Below, one piece after another: positions 12,703-13,048 of a stretch of 13,048 nucleotides of DNA; the first letter of the stretch is position 1, and each line of letters begins with the position of its first letter. The DNA lies in assembly GCA_035763085.1 (NCBI GenBank), contig DASUBV010000026.1, positions 1 to 13,048 of the forward strand. Direction: 5' to 3'. A model generated the notes under the pieces. The model saw nothing but the letters and a program-made list of their open reading frames with translations. It searched no databases and was not told the DNA's origin. This DNA comes from DASUBV01 sp035763085 (GTDB lineage Bacteria; Actinomycetota; Actinomycetes; Streptosporangiales; Streptosporangiaceae). Both the position numbers and the translations under genes were made by a program.

Positions 12703-13048
12703 CACGCAGCTGGACACCACGAGGCTGGCCGCGGCCCGGCTCCGGGCCGCGCAGGCGCAGCCGTTCCTGGCAATGGCGCTGTACGCGCTGACTCCCGTGG
12801 CCGATCCAGGCCGGGGAACCTTCGGTGTCGACGAGCGCTGGCGGCTGTACATCGACCCTCAGCAGCTGGGCGACTGGTCGGTCCTGGAGGTCGCGGGCGT
12901 GCTGCTGCACGAGGTCGGCCATATGGTGCGTGATCACGCCGGCCGGGCCCGCACCGTCGTGGTCACCGACGAGCCGGCGCGCCTGCGCTGGAATCTCGCC
13001 GCCGACGCCGAGATCAACGACGACCTGCTCGCCGCGGCGGTGACCCTG
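12689..13048 (+). CDS. HExxH metallopeptidase, probably VWA-like (DUF2201 type), partial at right edge
   Basis: The 120 visible codons start at GTG 12689, with GAGAGG 7 nt upstream inside the ATPase gene, and run off the right edge without a stop. The central motif is LLHEVGHMVRDH: His74, Glu75 and His78 are the zinc-site HExxH, and His83 follows in the HxxxxH spacing. The later LRWNLAADAEINDDL stretch matches the WNxAxDxxxN signature of the putative metallopeptidase domain (Pfam PF13203). That domain is usually followed by a VWA-like domain of the DUF2201 class, and such proteins are encoded next to MoxR ATPases. The family pairing agrees with this neighbourhood. Whether the peptidase is active or the VWA part is complete cannot be seen here. 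Confidence 0.85.
   Translation, partial: MAPGSTQLDTTRLAAARLRAAQAQPFLAMALYALTPVADPGRGTFGVDERWRLYIDPQQLGDWSVLEVAGVLLHEVGHMVRDHAGRARTVVVTDEPARLRWNLAADAEINDDLLAAAVTL

Noticed and set aside
12825..13043. 72-codon plus-strand frame at the right end
   Set aside because: It lies in another frame of the HExxH metallopeptidase gene and is Arg/Ser/Thr-rich shadow sequence. The real frame runs off the window edge.

Overview
The window comes from a very GC-rich genome. GTG starts are frequent, GTGA/ATGA stop-start overlaps are common, hairpin terminators lack U-tracts, and coding frames leave long open shadow frames. With a bkd operon, PaaZ and LRV-repeat/MoxR genes, this points to a filamentous or soil actinomycete (Actinomycetota). 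I cannot name the genus. All positions and residue numbers were worked out by eye.

Left part (1-3231): a minus-strand operon for a branched-chain 2-oxoacid dehydrogenase complex: E1-alpha, E1-beta, then the lipoyl-domain start of E2, which is cut by the left edge. Junctions overlap by 4 and 8 nt. A divergent Lrp/AsnC-type regulator sits 113 bp from E1-alpha and is the obvious candidate controller. Two short palindromes lie in the shared intergenic region.

Middle part (3232-7060): a plus-strand run of catabolic or housekeeping genes. First is paaZ (ALDH plus MaoC fusion of the phenylacetate pathway), with a recognisable promoter and a TetR-type inverted repeat over its likely transcription start. 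Next is a type II 2-haloacid-dehalogenase-like HAD protein preceded by a 10-codon leader ORF. After a strong 17-bp-stem terminator comes a gamma-carbonic-anhydrase-fold protein that has lost the usual zinc ligands. Convergent to it is a minus-strand pair (7116-8491): a DUF2231 membrane protein fused to a Rieske domain, overlapping a small Rieske ferredoxin. These look like a two-component iron-sulfur electron-transfer unit.

Accessory part (8492-9312): lower-GC DNA with a HicA toxin-like domain read in frame, without a stop, into a HicB-like domain. This is followed by what looks like the last 19 codons of a sugar ABC permease gene and its intact terminator, so it may be a scar of gene replacement. 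A GH26-like TIM-barrel protein follows (9313-10083).

Right part (10196-13048, cut by the right edge): three tightly overlapping genes. They encode an LRV/HEAT-like repeat protein with one transmembrane helix and a two-cysteine exported tail, a MoxR-type AAA+ ATPase, and a HExxH metallopeptidase of the kind normally fused to a VWA-like domain. This membrane-tethered MoxR/metallopeptidase cassette is the best candidate for an undescribed system in the window.
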